A stretch of 64,000 nucleotides of DNA from Eurosta solidaginis (Eukaryota > Arthropoda > Insecta > Diptera > Tephritidae). The notes under the pieces were generated by a model. That model was given only the letters and a program-made list of their open reading frames with translations, ran no database searches and was not told where the DNA came from. The stretch is taken from NCBI RefSeq assembly GCF_040869045.1, contig NC_090321.1, positions 128,641,689 through 128,705,688 on the forward strand, read 5' to 3'. Numbering within the stretch: position 1 is the first letter of the stretch; each line of letters starts with the position of its first letter. The translations under genes and the position numbers were made by a program. Shown here one piece after another: positions 53,927 through 64,000 of this stretch.

Positions 53927-56900
53927 TTGTTGTTGTTGTTGTTGTAGCAATGCTCGCCCCACCCAATAGGCGCGACCGATCATAAATTGTCATCAATGTC
54001 CTCTAACGGGAGTCCAAGGAATCTTGCCGTTTCAACAGGGGTGGACCATAAGGAAAGGGGTGTTAGAGGCGTTGGTTCCACATTACAATTAAAGAGATGG
54101 TTGGTGTCATGTGGGGACACATTGCAAGCAGGGCATACATTTTGTATGTCGGGGTTGATTCTGGATAGGTAAGAGTTTAACCTGTTACAGTATCCAGAAC
54201 GAAGTTGAGCAAGAGTGACACGCGTTTCCCTGGGGAGTATGCGTTCCTCTTCTGCGAGTTCTGGATATTTTTCTTCAAGTACTGGATTCACCGGGCAATT
54301 CCCGACATAAAGGTCCGACGCCTGTCTATGGAGTTCACCAAGGACCTGCTTGTGTTTTTCCGCTTCATACGGCTGGGTTCTCAGGTGCCGTATTACCTCA
54401 AAATGCTTACGGAGATGACTCCTTAGGCCCCTAGGCGGTGCTGGTTCGTCAATCAGATGTCTGTTGGGATGCCCAGGTTTTTGGGTATTCAACAGAAACT
54501 GTTTAGTCAGCATCTCATTTCTCTCCCTGATGGGGAGTATTCTCGCCTCATTATGCAGATGGTGTTCTGGGGACATAAGAAGACAGCCCGTGGCGATTCT
54601 GAGAGTAGTATTTTGGCAGGCCTGTAGTTTCTTCCAGTGGGTGGTTTTTAGGCTTGGCGACCATATGGGTGAAGCGTAGTACGTAATCGGCTGGCTAATT
54701 GATTTGTATGTGGTCAAGAGCGTTTCTTTATCTTTTCCCCAGGTACTGCCAGCAAGGGATTTGAGGATTTTATTACGGCTCTGAATTCTTGGAACAATTG
54801 CGGTTGCGTGCGCACCAAAATGTAGATCCTGATCAAACGTCACACCCAAGATTTTGGGGTGTAGGACAGTCGGTAGCGTAGTGCCATCGACGTGGATGTT
54901 CAATATGGTCGACATTTGGGGCGTCCATGTTGTAAATAAGGTCGCGGAAGATTTAGTCGGTGACAATGCCAGGTTTCGCGAGGCGAAAAAACTGGAGAGA
55001 TCAGGGAGATAGCCGTTTATTTTATTGCATAGCACATCGATCTTTGGGCCTGGGCCTGTGGCCATTATTGTGCAGTCATCGGCGTAGGAAACGATTGTGA
55101 CTCCTTCCGGTGGTGAAGGTAGCTTAGATATGTAGAAATTAAACAAAAGCGGGGATAGGACACCACTCTGTGGCACCCCTTGTTTAATTCTCCTTTGTTT
55201 TGATGTTTCGTTTCTGAATTGCACCGATGCCTGCCGACCACCCAGATAATTTGCGGTCCACCTTTTAAGACATGGGGGAAGGGTGGACCCTTCCAGGTCT
55301 TGCAGTAACGAGCCATGGTTGACCGTATCAAAAGCTTTTGATAGGTCTAACGCTACGAGTACTGTTCTATGGTGGGGATATTGATTCAAACCGCAATTTA
55401 TCTGGGTGCTAATGACATTTAGCGCGGAGGTAGTGCTATGGAGTTTTCTGAAGCCATGCTGATGAGGGGCTAGCTGCAAATGTGCTTGGAAATAAGGGAG
55501 CAAAATGGCTTCAAGCGTCTTTGCCACTGGCGATAGGAGAGATATCGGACGATATGACTCACCTACGTTAGCTGGTTTCCCAGGCTTTAGTAGCGGGACC
55601 ACCTTGGCCATTTTCCATTTCTCGGGTATGACAAAGGTGGAAAGAGACAGGTTGAAGACATGCGCTAAGTATTTGAAACCCTCTTTCCCTAGGTTTTTAA
55701 GCATCGGCATGGCTATGCCGTCTGGGCCCACTGCTTTGGATGGTTTAGCGCGACCAATGGCGTCCTCAACCTCTCTAGCGGTGATGGTAATTGGTGGCGC
55801 GCTGAGTTTGTGTTTATGTGCGTGTCTATTGGCTCTCCGTCTATCTTTGTCGACCGTAGGATGCATTATATATTGTCGGCAGAAAGCGCTCGCGCATTTT
55901 TTCGCATCCGACAGCACCTTATCGCCAAAGGCGATGGAAACTTTGTCTTTGTGTTTAGTCGGATTCGATAGGGACTTTACGGTGGACCAAAGTTTACCTA
56001 CACCGGTAGAGAGGTTACAACCTCTTAGGTGCTCTTCCCATTTCGCCCGCTTGTGTTCGTCCACAAGCAATCTGATGCGTTGGTTTATATCCCTTATTTG
56101 GGGGTCGCCTGGATCAAGCTGTCTTATAAGGTCGCGTTCCCTCGCTAAGCTCGCGGCCTCCGCCGGGAAGTGGGGCCGGATTTCGGGAATTCTCCCGGCG
56201 GGAATGAAATGTGCCGAGGCGGATTCAATGACCTTACGGAAGGCACGCTCCCCTTGGCGGGCATCAGTCGGGATAGGGAGGGCAGCAAAGCTGCTGTCTG
56301 TTGCAGATTTATATTCTTCCCACTTTCCTTTTTTGAAGTTTATGAAAGTGCGTTTTTCGGTGACGATGAAGTCGGCAGTACGCTCGAACGAAATAAGTAT
56401 GGGCAGGTGGTCGGATGCCAATGTTACCATCGGCTGCCAGTTGACGCAGTTTACGAGTTCTGCGCTCACGATTGAGATATCTGGCGAGCTATGACAGCTT
56501 CCTACCATACGTGTGGGGGCGTCTCCGTTTATTGTGCAGAACGTCGTTTCGTCTATTTGATCCGCCAACATCTCACCCCTACTGTCCGCCCGCAAGTTTG
56601 AATGGCATAGGTCGTGATGGGCATTGAAATCGCCTAAGATAATGCGATTGTTGCCAGTGAGTAAGGCCTCGATATTAGGGCGGTATCCACTGGGGCAACA
56701 GGTGACAGGTGGGATGTAGATGTTGATGATTTCTAGATTTGCATCGCCTGACCGGACAGATAGGCCTTGACGTTCTAAGACATTGTCACTGCGGTCGATG
56801 CCAGGATCAAATATATGATATTGCACAGAGTGGTGTATAATAAACGCGAGGCCGCCTCCATTTCCGCTCTCGCGGTCTTTCCTGTGGACATTATAACCAG

Positions 56901-57986
56901 AGCAGGTCTGCAATGCAGATCTTGCTGTGAGTTTAGTCTCTTGAAGCGCAGCAATGCGGATGTTGTGCCGCTTCATGAAATCGACTATCTCCGTGATCTT
57001 CCCAGTTAGTCCATTACAGTTGAACTGCAGAATTCTGAAGTGCATGAGGGGTGACGCCGCCACTCTAGGGGTAAGTGAGGGGTGACTACGCCTAGGTTGT
57101 GGAAGGCCAGGACGCAATTGCTGTTGTGGCCTTGGGACTGGGCGCCCTTGGGCAAGCATTGGGGTACCCGGATGATTTGGGTTTGCGACCTGGCAACATG
57201 GCGCGATGAAACCCGTCGGGGGGTTGCCGTCGCGGAGACCAGAACATCTAGGAAAGTGGCACCACCCAAGGCAGGAGCTTCATTGAGCGGATGTCGCAAA
57301 CCTATATATTCTGTGCTGGCAGACGGTGCAAACGGAGGCAGGGACTAAGAGTCTGTTTCCCTGACCTGCACGATTGCTGCCAGAAAAGAGGGGGGGAGAA
57401 GAAGACGGGGGCAGGGGCTGATGCTCAGCATTGCTACCAGCTCTACTACGAAGGTAGTAGTCATGAGTGGTATCAGCTGTTTGAGTTGTTGGCGCCGTGT
57501 GGCGCGAGCAGCAGCGGGTACTTGTTGTGGCTTGCTGAGCAGCGAAGCTGCTGGAAGGTAGTGGGGATACGCTTAGGCGTAGACTACGGGACGCCCTTGG
57601 GCGTGAGCAGCAAGGAGCCACAAAAGATTTATAAAAGTTACGTGGACGTCGGGTTTTGGGATCAAGCCCAGAACAACCTGTCCGATGCAACCATCCCTTG
57701 CACGAGACACACTGAACAGAGTATGACCGTCCTAAAAAGTTTCTTTTCTGGCAAATGCAGCAAAACCATTTCTCATGACCGGGGTCAGGAGACGGACCCG
57801 GATTGGGTTCGATACCTTCCCGGAGTAAGAGAATATGTAGCAGACCTGCTGCAAGGAGCTGCTGGGAGGATGACAATTTGTGGGACGGACGGAACAAATT
57901 AAATGGGGTCACACTGAAATGACAGTCCTTGGTCGGGAAAAATCCCGAGTCGCTCCGGTACATAGAACCGACTGCCTTGGGAAGCG
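53927..57986 (-). mobile_element. Jockey-like LINE, full-length and nearly intact
   Basis: It is bounded by a perfect 12-bp duplication. In sense it begins CGCTTCCCAAGGCAGTCGG, has a 23-base leader, one long coding frame and a 3' tail of CAA units (TTGTTGTTG on the plus strand from 53927). The second full-length copy at 46104-50057 has the same 5' base, which confirms the start. It inserted into the tandem-repeat array next to the BEL copy. Confidence 0.9.
53980..57963 (-). pseudogene. Jockey-like LINE polyprotein: PHD-like fingers, endonuclease, RT; one in-frame stop
   Basis: The frame is continuous for 1328 codons, interrupted only by TGA at 57280-57282. Residues 41-57 give a hydrophobic run then GIEPNPGP, a 2A-like motif. 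A PHD-like finger follows (WFCCICQKRN, VQCVSCKGWLHRTGCSGL, FVAPCC, about 63-110). A second, CTVC to CHFPRCSGL and FIAPCC, spans the stop. The stop replaces a Cys codon kept in the other copy. The endonuclease has FNCNGL, ALQETKL, GLAFIIHHS, ILGDFNAHHDL and SDHLPILIS. RT has GPDGIAMPML, SYRPISLLSPVAKTLEAIL, LDLSKAFDTVNH, GVPQSGVLSPLLFNFYISKL and catalytic SYADDCTIM. The C-terminus has CPACNVSPHDTNHLFNC. The enzyme would nick target DNA and reverse-transcribe the element RNA. Apart from the stop it looks competent. Confidence 0.88.
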
Positions 57987-57998
57987 AGACAGGTTTAG

Positions 57999-58460
57999 AA
58001 TTCCCCCCGGTAGACTCGGCACGAGACCGGGGTAAAGAATAAAAGAAAAAAACACAATATACATGGCTCGGGAGAAAACACGTTCAGGAGTAACGGAGCA
58101 TCACGGCGCATAGTTGAATGCGTCTTCATGTCCCGTGCTCCCTTTCCCCATTGCCATCGCGTAGTAAGGTGTAGGATTGCCCTCCGGTAGACTCGTCTCG
58201 AGACCGGGGGGTTGCTTATAATTAGGGCCTCGGGAGGGACGCAAGCTTAGGGATAACGGGGCATTACGACGCGTGGTTGAACGCGTCTTCATGTCCCGCG
58301 CTCCCTTTTCCCATTGCCATCGCGTAGTATGACTTAGGTTTCCCCTCCGGTAGACTCGCACACTCACTAGACCGGGGGGTTGATTATAATATATGGCTCG
58401 GGAGAAACACAGGCTTAGGGATAGAGAGACACGAAGACGCGGGTTCCTGAATATGCTTTG
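57999..58460. repeat. Tandem array, ~165-180-bp unit, about three copies
   Basis: CCTCCGGTAGACTCG recurs near 58004, 58182 and 58347, each followed by GAGACCGGGG or a variant, GGCTCGGGAG.AA, and GCTCCCTTTCCCCATTGCCA. The first unit is split by the LINE (its left part is at 53870-53914). The array lies just downstream of the minus-strand BEL pol, so it may be that element's 3' region; the plus-strand BEL copy lacks it. Confidence 0.8.
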
Positions 58461-58551
58461 AGTGCTATCATTAACCGTAGGCCTCTGATTTTAGGTAGTC
58501 TGGGGAAATAGAGTTTTGGGGTTTTGTAAGGCGGACTTTGGCCCCTTACAT

Positions 58552-61500
58552 TTAATCCTCCTTGTCGTGGGACGGAAGGAGGACCAATTTCGTAATTGGT
58601 CTAGTTATTTGACCCTTGCTTGTATGGACACCAACAACACGCACACGGTTCTCAGGGCCTGGGTGTGTGTTGATGATTCTCCCCAATCTCCACTCGTTGG
58701 GTTGAAGGTTGTCCTCCTTGATAACGACTAGGTCTCGGGGTTTTAGATTAGACTGTAGGTGTTTCCACTTCACTCGTATTTGAAGTTCGGATAGATGTTC
58801 GGTTTTCCATCGCTTGCAGAAAGTGTGATGGAGGGCTTTGAGTTTCTGCCACCGATTGATCATCGAGGCAGGGCTCTCACTAGCATCGGGCTCTGGCGGA
58901 GCCAGTAGGTGGCTGCCCGTGAGGAAATGCCCTGGGGTGAGCGGCTCTAGGTCCATCGGGTCATGGATGGCGGGCTGAACGGCCGCGAGTTCAGGCATGC
59001 CTCGATGCGGCACAAGAGTGTATGGAATTCCTCGAAGGTGAATTTGTGTGGCGAGGCTATCTTTTTGAAGTGGCTTTTGAAGCTTTTCACTCCAGTCTCC
59101 AACAGCCCCCCCCCCCCCCCATATGGGAAGCGCCCGCAGGGATGAAATGCCAAGTGAGTGACTGGTAGCTGTATTTGGAGACAGCGTTCTCTCGCGCTTG
59201 TGAGATGAAAGTCTTGAATTCTGATCGTGGGGATCGTGAGGCTCCGACAAAGTTCGTACCTTTGTCGGAGTACATATTTTTTGGGCATCCGCGCCTAGAT
59301 ATGAAACGGGTAAATGCCGTAAGAAATGATCGTGTGCTGAGGTCAGTAGTGGCCTCCAGATGAATTGCTCGTGTGGAAAAACACACGAAAAGGCAGATAT
59401 AAACTTTGGATAGTCGACACCCTCTGCCGCGGTAACTTTTAATGTCGAAAGGTCCCGCGAAGTCGACTCCAGTATTCATGAATGCACGGCTGAATGTCGT
59501 GCGCTCGCGAGGGAGAATACCCATCAGCTGGGTCTGAGCCCGTTTACGATGTATGGCGCAAACTTTGCAATTATGAATTGTTGCCCTAATCATGGTTTTT
59601 ACATTAGGTATCCAGTATTGGGTGCGTATCAGACGTAACATGAGTTGGTTTCCCCATGCAGTCTTTGTTGATGAAACATTAGGACTGTCAGACGGGATAA
59701 CGTGCAGTTGTATGGGAGAAGACTGGGTGGCGTTCATTAAAAGCTAAGTCCTGTGACGCCCCGAGTCGCCCTCCTACCCGAATGATTCCATCTTGGTCTA
59801 AGTAGGGATTAAGTGAGAGTATTGCACTTTTCCCTGAAATTGGTTTTCCGGCCTTTAGATCATTATATTCTGAACTATAATGTTGTTTCTGATAGATTTT
59901 AATGACAAGTTGAGTTACTGATTTGATATCATCAGGGGAGATTAAAGGTGACATGACATGGAATGAATTTTTTGTTTCGGGGTGAGTTTTTCGGTAGAAC
60001 CTCATAACGTATGAGAGCACCCGTAAAGCCCTAGGTAGGTTTGAAAAGCGTTGGAGAACATCGGTAATATTTACTGTTGTTGTTGGGCAGGTCTTCTCCC
60101 TCTTTTCCTCTACGGAGGTGATGTAGTCACTTTCTTGTGCTAGCCATTGGGAAGTGTCTTCTTGCAGCCAAGAAGGTCTCTGCCACCACAACGAATTGTT
60201 GACGAATTCAGACGCAGGTAATCCTCTGCTATCTAAATCTGCTGGGTTGGACTCTGAGTTCACGTGCGACTAGTCCTTATTTCCGACCATGTCGATGATC
60301 TTGGTGATCCGATGTGCGACGAAGGTTGACCAGGAACAAGGCGGTTTCCCTATCCATGCGAGGACGATCGTTGAATCCGTCCACAGGTGAACTCTCACTG
60401 GTCCCAATTTAAGGTTCCCGAAAATTGATTCGGTGATTTCCGCTAACAGCACGGCTCCGCAAATTCCAAACGTGGGAGAAAAAGAATTTTCACTGGGGCT
60501 ACTCGGGTTTTTTCTGGCAGCAGGTTTGTCCGGATGTCGTTATCCGTTTTCACGCGCATGTAAACGGCTGCTGCGTAAGCCTTCTCGGATGCGTCACAAA
60601 ATCCATTGATCTCGATGTCGGTTCCTGGAGAAAAGTTGACCCATCTAGATATACTGATTTTATCGATTTCATGGTATTGGTCGGTGAAGGTTTTCCGTCG
60701 TTCCAACGTAATGGTCGATACTGGTTCGTCCCAAGCGCTGCCTTCTAACCATATACTCTGCATGCGTATTTTTGCCACAATGACCATTGGTGCCAGCCAT
60801 CCCAAGGGATCGAAAAGTTTGGCGATTGCTGATATTATCGCTCTCTTCGTAATGTTTTCCGGGTTGTCCAGCGTCCCTGCTTTAAAATAAAATAAATCGG
60901 AGAGGGCATTCCATCGAATTCCTAATGCTTTAACTGAACTGCTATCTTCGAATGCCAGGAAGTTTTCATAGAGCAGGTCTGCTTTGGAGATGTCCCTTAG
61001 AATGTCCTCTGAATTGGATGTCCATTTGCGAAGTGGAAAGCCCGCTGAATTTAGGACTTGACGAATTTCATCTCTGGCCTTAATGGTCGATGTGATCGTA
61101 TGTCCACCCGCTAACACGTCATCTACATACATGTATTCTCGCAGTATGCTAGCCGCTGTAGGGTGTGAATTTGATACGTCGTCTGCCAGTTGTAGGAGCG
61201 TTCTTATCGCGAGATATGGCGCGTAATTCACTCCGAAGGTAACCGTCTTTAATTCGTAGAGACTAATAAGGTCATCCGGGGAAGTGCGATACACAATGCG
61301 TTGAAATTTGGTGTGATTTTCTTTCACCCAAATTTGTCGATACATCTTTTCGATATCGCTATTGAAGACGAAACGGTATAATCTCCATCTTAGGATTAGT
61401 ATGGGTAAATCGGCTTGTAGAACTGGGCCTGGGAGGAGAATATCGTTTAAGCTATTACCGTTGGCCGTAGGGCTCGAGGCATTAAATACTACGCGTACCT

Positions 61501-62440
61501 TTGTAGTGGTACTTTCTGCTTTAATAACGGCGTGGTGGGGCAGGAAGTAATGATCCGTATCGCCGGATGGGATATTCTTTTTCAATTTTCTCATATGTCC
61601 AAGCGTTTCATATTCTGACAACACTCCACTCAACAGCCGCCCCTCATTTCGAAAGAATTGAGCATGCGCGTTTCAGGGACGGTCATAAATAAATATTATT
61701 AGGGTAATACTGCCTGAATGGTAGTGATACGGTGTATCTTCCATCTTCATCACGTTTCTTTGTTTCTTTAAATAATTTTTCGCAATACCTTTCTTCATCA
61801 TTTAATATTTTATTTTTGGGCACATTTTCTACCTCCCAGAAAGCTTTCAGTTGATTGTCCAACGCAACCTCGTTGTAGAAGGACATGATCCTCTTCGTTG
61901 GATTCGGTGCTTCGATACGACCGGTTAGTATCCAACCGAACACTGTCTCTTGGGCCACAAGTGTGTTAAGCACGTTTTTCTTAAAATAAATAAATGTAAG
62001 GCGCGATAACCTACGAAGAGATCTAAGGCCGAGCTTCTCTTCCAATTTGCGTCGTGCTCCTCTTGATTTTTCCCTACAAATTGGCCGGACGGGACCTACA
62101 TGTTTTTATGCCGACTCCGAACGGCATCTGCAAGGCAGATGAGTTTTCACTGAGAGCTTTTCATGGCAGAAATACAATCGGAGCGCTTGCCAGACACTGC
62201 CGAGGGGCGACCCCGCTTAGAAAAATTTTCTTCTAATTGAAAAATCTTATTTCTAAAATTTTGATGTTGCTTTGCCCGGGAGTTGAACCCAGGGCATACG
62301 GCGTGATAGGCGGAGCACGCTACCATCACACCACGGTGGCCGCACGTTTTTCTTAAGGCCACTTAATATGATTTGGGTATATATATCTCCGCCAAGTTTG
62401 AGGTCTACATCAGAGCCGGCCAAAAGTTGCACATTGTGCA
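58552..62440 (-). mobile_element. BEL/Pao element, second copy (pol only), inverted relative to the first
   Basis: In sense, from 62440: AGSDVDLKLGGDIYTQIILS (after the protease), then the SINE, then VLNTLVAQETVFGWILTGRI, RT (VRVVFNASS, MYVDDVLAGG) in 61633-60443, RNase H (WTDSTIVLAWI, ESNPADLDSR), and integrase in two frames (TGVDFAGPF, YSDKGTNF with Lys for Asn, C-terminal EWRLGRIINTHPG). Breaks are at 61650-61690 (deletion), 60443 (one base lost), 60263 and at the C15 run 59106-59120, which destroys the MGGLWEAG motif with the third catalytic residue. Gag, protease core and LTRs are missing. It is the same family as 15885-22537. Confidence 0.9.
61985..62341 (-). mobile_element. tRNA-derived SINE, copy 2, with exact 15-bp target duplication
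   Basis: In sense: GCGGCCACCGTGGTGTGATG, GTAGCGTGCTCCGCC (A box), GGGTTCAACTCCCGG (B box), body, tail ACATTTATTTATTTT. GCACGTTTTTCTTAA is present at 61970-61984 and 62342-62356. It splits the BEL pol frame between GLKKNV and VLNTL, and the frame rejoins if it is removed. The tRNA-like head with its internal pol III promoter identifies it as a SINE. Confidence 0.9.
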
Positions 62441-62441
62441 A

Positions 62442-62815
62442 TTTGAGTTCGTATTTTCACACAGACACCAACGATGTGCGATCACGATCGTTTGCTTTCG
62501 CTTTTCACTCACTAAAATCAACAGTGAATGCAAGAGGAAAAGTCCATGGTACTTTTTGGGCACATAATAAAAACAATATGCTGCAATGTTAAAGTGACTT
62601 TTAATACGTTTTAGTTAGTATTATTAAGTTCCTTTGAACATACATATTAATATTGACAATTTAAATATTAATAATTAATAAATATTCCCAATTTAATATA
62701 AGTAAATTTTTATACGTTCTACTTAGTTTTATTAATTTTTATAAATTACTTCCCCTGCTCCGTACCCTTCTCCACTCTTCTACTCATTTGTGTGCTTTTC
62801 CAACACGGAGTTCAT
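62442..62815. other. Stretch with no recognisable feature
   Basis: AT-rich beyond 62590. The BEL copy is truncated at about 62440 and I cannot match the rest. Confidence 0.45.
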
Positions 62816-63136
62816 TTAATCAGCACCACTCTCGCTCGCCGAGTCCGACGCATCGCTTAATGCGTATTCGTCGTCCTTGGCTTGCGACTCAGTCCTCTTA
62901 TCATCCTCCTTATTACAATTTGGTAAAGAGTCGTTCATCCTGGTCGTACGACCACCAGCCCGACAAGGCGGGCTCAGCGGTTCAGTATTATATACGTCAG
63001 CCACAGCAGCGCCCCTTACTATGGTAAGGCCATCAATACTTCCCGAGGTGGTCCGGTATCGGGAAGGCTCCGTTCGAATACAGACGAATTTATCCCCTGG
63101 CTGCAAATTGTCCAATAGGCACGGTTCGCATAACAC
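62816..63136 (-). CDS. Small LINE-associated ORF, function unknown
   Basis: It has 106 codons, starting MLCEPCLLDNLQPGDKFVCI and ending in an acidic tail (DDEYALSDASDSASESGAD). Middle part: SIDGLTIVRGAAVADVYNTE. I do not recognise a domain. Upstream in sense (63137-63190) TGCCAACCCCCTAATCCAGG and the start itself match 13455-13600, where the copy is broken. Both copies neighbour LINE sequence, so it may be the start of a LINE ORF rather than a host gene. It could also be a chance frame in a conserved leader. Confidence 0.35.
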   Translation of the reverse strand: MLCEPCLLDNLQPGDKFVCIRTEPSRYRTTSGSIDGLTIVRGAAVADVYNTEPLSPPCRAGGRTTRMNDSLPNCNKEDDKRTESQAKDDEYALSDASDSASESGAD

Positions 63137-63294
63137 CCTGGATTAGGGGGTTGGCAGTTCTTGGTCACCGACATTCCGCCGACCTCCTATGAGGCAAAAC
63201 GGCGTAGATGCCAGTCCTAAACAGCTCCGCCTCATAGTCGGGCGCTATGGAGTTCGGCTAAGCCCTCACACCAACGACGAGGTGCCTACCCTAG

Positions 63295-63432
63295 TGAGGG
63301 AGAGATTGGGGAGATAGCTGTTTATTTTATTACAAAGCTCATCGATATAGGAAACAACAGCATAGGTCTAGAAGCAATAGTGACTCCTTCTGGTGGTAAA
63401 GGTAGCTATTGATATTTAGAAGTTAAACAGAA
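63295..63432 (-). pseudogene. Jockey-like RT scrap
   Basis: GAGATTGGGGAGATAGCTGTTTATTTTATTAC and GTGACTCCTTCTGGTGGTAA match the plus-strand view of 54995-55140 (around the YADD motif) with the central ~45 bp replaced or lost. Confidence 0.7.
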
Positions 63433-63644
63433 ATTTGATGAATATGAGTTTTTTTAAGTTATTGCAAAAAAAGCGTTGAGGATTTTTAATATCTTACGAG
63501 GTACATCCGTACATGTTTCTAAGAATGAAGAATGAGACCTATTCAAACTTCGCTATACTTTAACATACAATACTTTACCCCATTTTAACAGAACTATCAT
63601 TTTTTGATTTTATTAAATTTTGTAAAATGTTTCTTCCTCTACAG

Positions 63645-63960
63645 TTCCATTTCCGTATTGGATGGTAAATATGGCTTTCGCGTTTTCTGCATCAATAACT
63701 GTGACAAGGTGGAAGAAATCTATGCGCGTAAATCGCAACATATTATCTTGGTCGAGCGTTTCTTAAATAGCTCTCTAGTGGTGATGGTGACAGCAGATAA
63801 ACCCAACTGTTTACAAATGTTACACTTCAAAGAGAATCAAAATATCTGCCATTGCGTCTACGGCTCAAATACCCACAGTATATGAATGAATCGAACGCAC
63901 CCAATTGTCTGCCTAACGGATAGTATAAATATTCATCAAATCGAAAATATTGCACCAAAC
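63645..63960 (+). pseudogene. Atg18/WIPI-like exon, frameshifted, running towards the window edge
   Basis: Atg18/WIPI proteins are seven-bladed propellers that bind PI3P at autophagosome membranes. After a good acceptor (TTCTTCCTCTACAG, ending 63644) the frame reads SSISVLDGKYGFRVFCINNC, DKVEEIYARKSQHIILVERF, LNSSLVVMVTADKPNCLQML and HFKENQNICHCVYG, matching blades 1-2. After 63870 the frame shifts: MNRTHPIVCLTDSINIHQ then IENIAPNELGL, with the NIRDMKVL-like segment missing. The intron border shows it was not made by retrocopying. A gene copy in decay is likeliest; a working gene with base-call errors remains possible because the window ends at 64000. Confidence 0.65.
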
Positions 63961-64000
63961 GAACTGGGTCTGAATACTGAAACAGTACACATATTCAAAA

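Noticed and set aside
55505..56494. Plus-strand ORF of 329 codons
   Set aside because: It lies fully antisense to the endonuclease/RT frame of the LINE, which has all expected motifs; a shadow frame in GC-richer coding DNA.
57291..57902. Plus-strand ORF of 203 codons
   Set aside because: Antisense to the PHD-like region of the same LINE; no independent support.

Overview
The window looks like repeat-rich nuclear DNA of a higher dipteran, most likely a tephritid-type fruit fly. The reasons are that nearly all recognisable sequence is insect-type retrotransposon (BEL/Pao, gypsy/errantivirus, Jockey-, RTE- and I-like LINEs, a tRNA-derived SINE), that introns have GT-AG borders, and that the few host-gene relics (BTBD9-, DENND6- and Atg18-like) are animal genes. 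I see no bacterial operon, rRNA or CRISPR structure. The species cannot be read from the sequence alone.

Layout. 1-3716: two decayed RTE-like LINE copies with a Jockey RT fragment between them. 3902-5577 (minus): 3' half of a decayed gypsy element (integrase end, polypurine tract, LTR), split by a TIR element carrying a tRNA-like sequence. 5578-8583: tandem-repeat block, hairpin MITE, LINE tails. 8588-12055: an element with ~364-bp terminal inverted repeats around a zinc-finger protein gene of unknown function, itself hit by a solo LTR. 12426-15884: composite repeat and LINE leader/ORF1 with a SINE inside. 15885-22537: BEL/Pao element (5' LTR, primer site, gag, pol; no 3' LTR). 23690-25075: LINE relics and tandem repeats. 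25150-39992: a composite TIR element split by a 13-kb errantivirus-like provirus (25319-38366, TATA target duplication), which itself holds a LINE, a 2.79-kb tandem duplication and a 1.7-kb dispersed repeat. 40019-42385: inverted copy of the dispersed repeat, then a solo LTR. 42395-50215: I-like LINE relic and a Mag-like gypsy element split by two later insertions. 50845-52850: broken BTBD9-like gene, DENND6-like fragment and another exon-like piece. 53927-57986 (minus): nearly intact full-length Jockey-like LINE with a perfect 12-bp target duplication. 57999-62440 (minus): tandem repeats and a second BEL/Pao pol, hit by a SINE with a 15-bp target duplication. 62816-63432: LINE relics. 63645-63960: Atg18/WIPI-like exon running to the window edge.

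Few genes work together here in the ordinary sense. The biology is a stratified graveyard in which reading frames on each side of an insertion, plus target duplications, let the order of insertion be read. The most promising undescribed items are the long-TIR element at 8588-12055, the composite TIR/tandem-repeat family with a recurrent LINE fusion, the LINE with two PHD-like fingers and a 2A-like motif, and the non-coding insert at 44561-46042 with a 15-bp target duplication. Family names come from recognised motifs, not from database searches.
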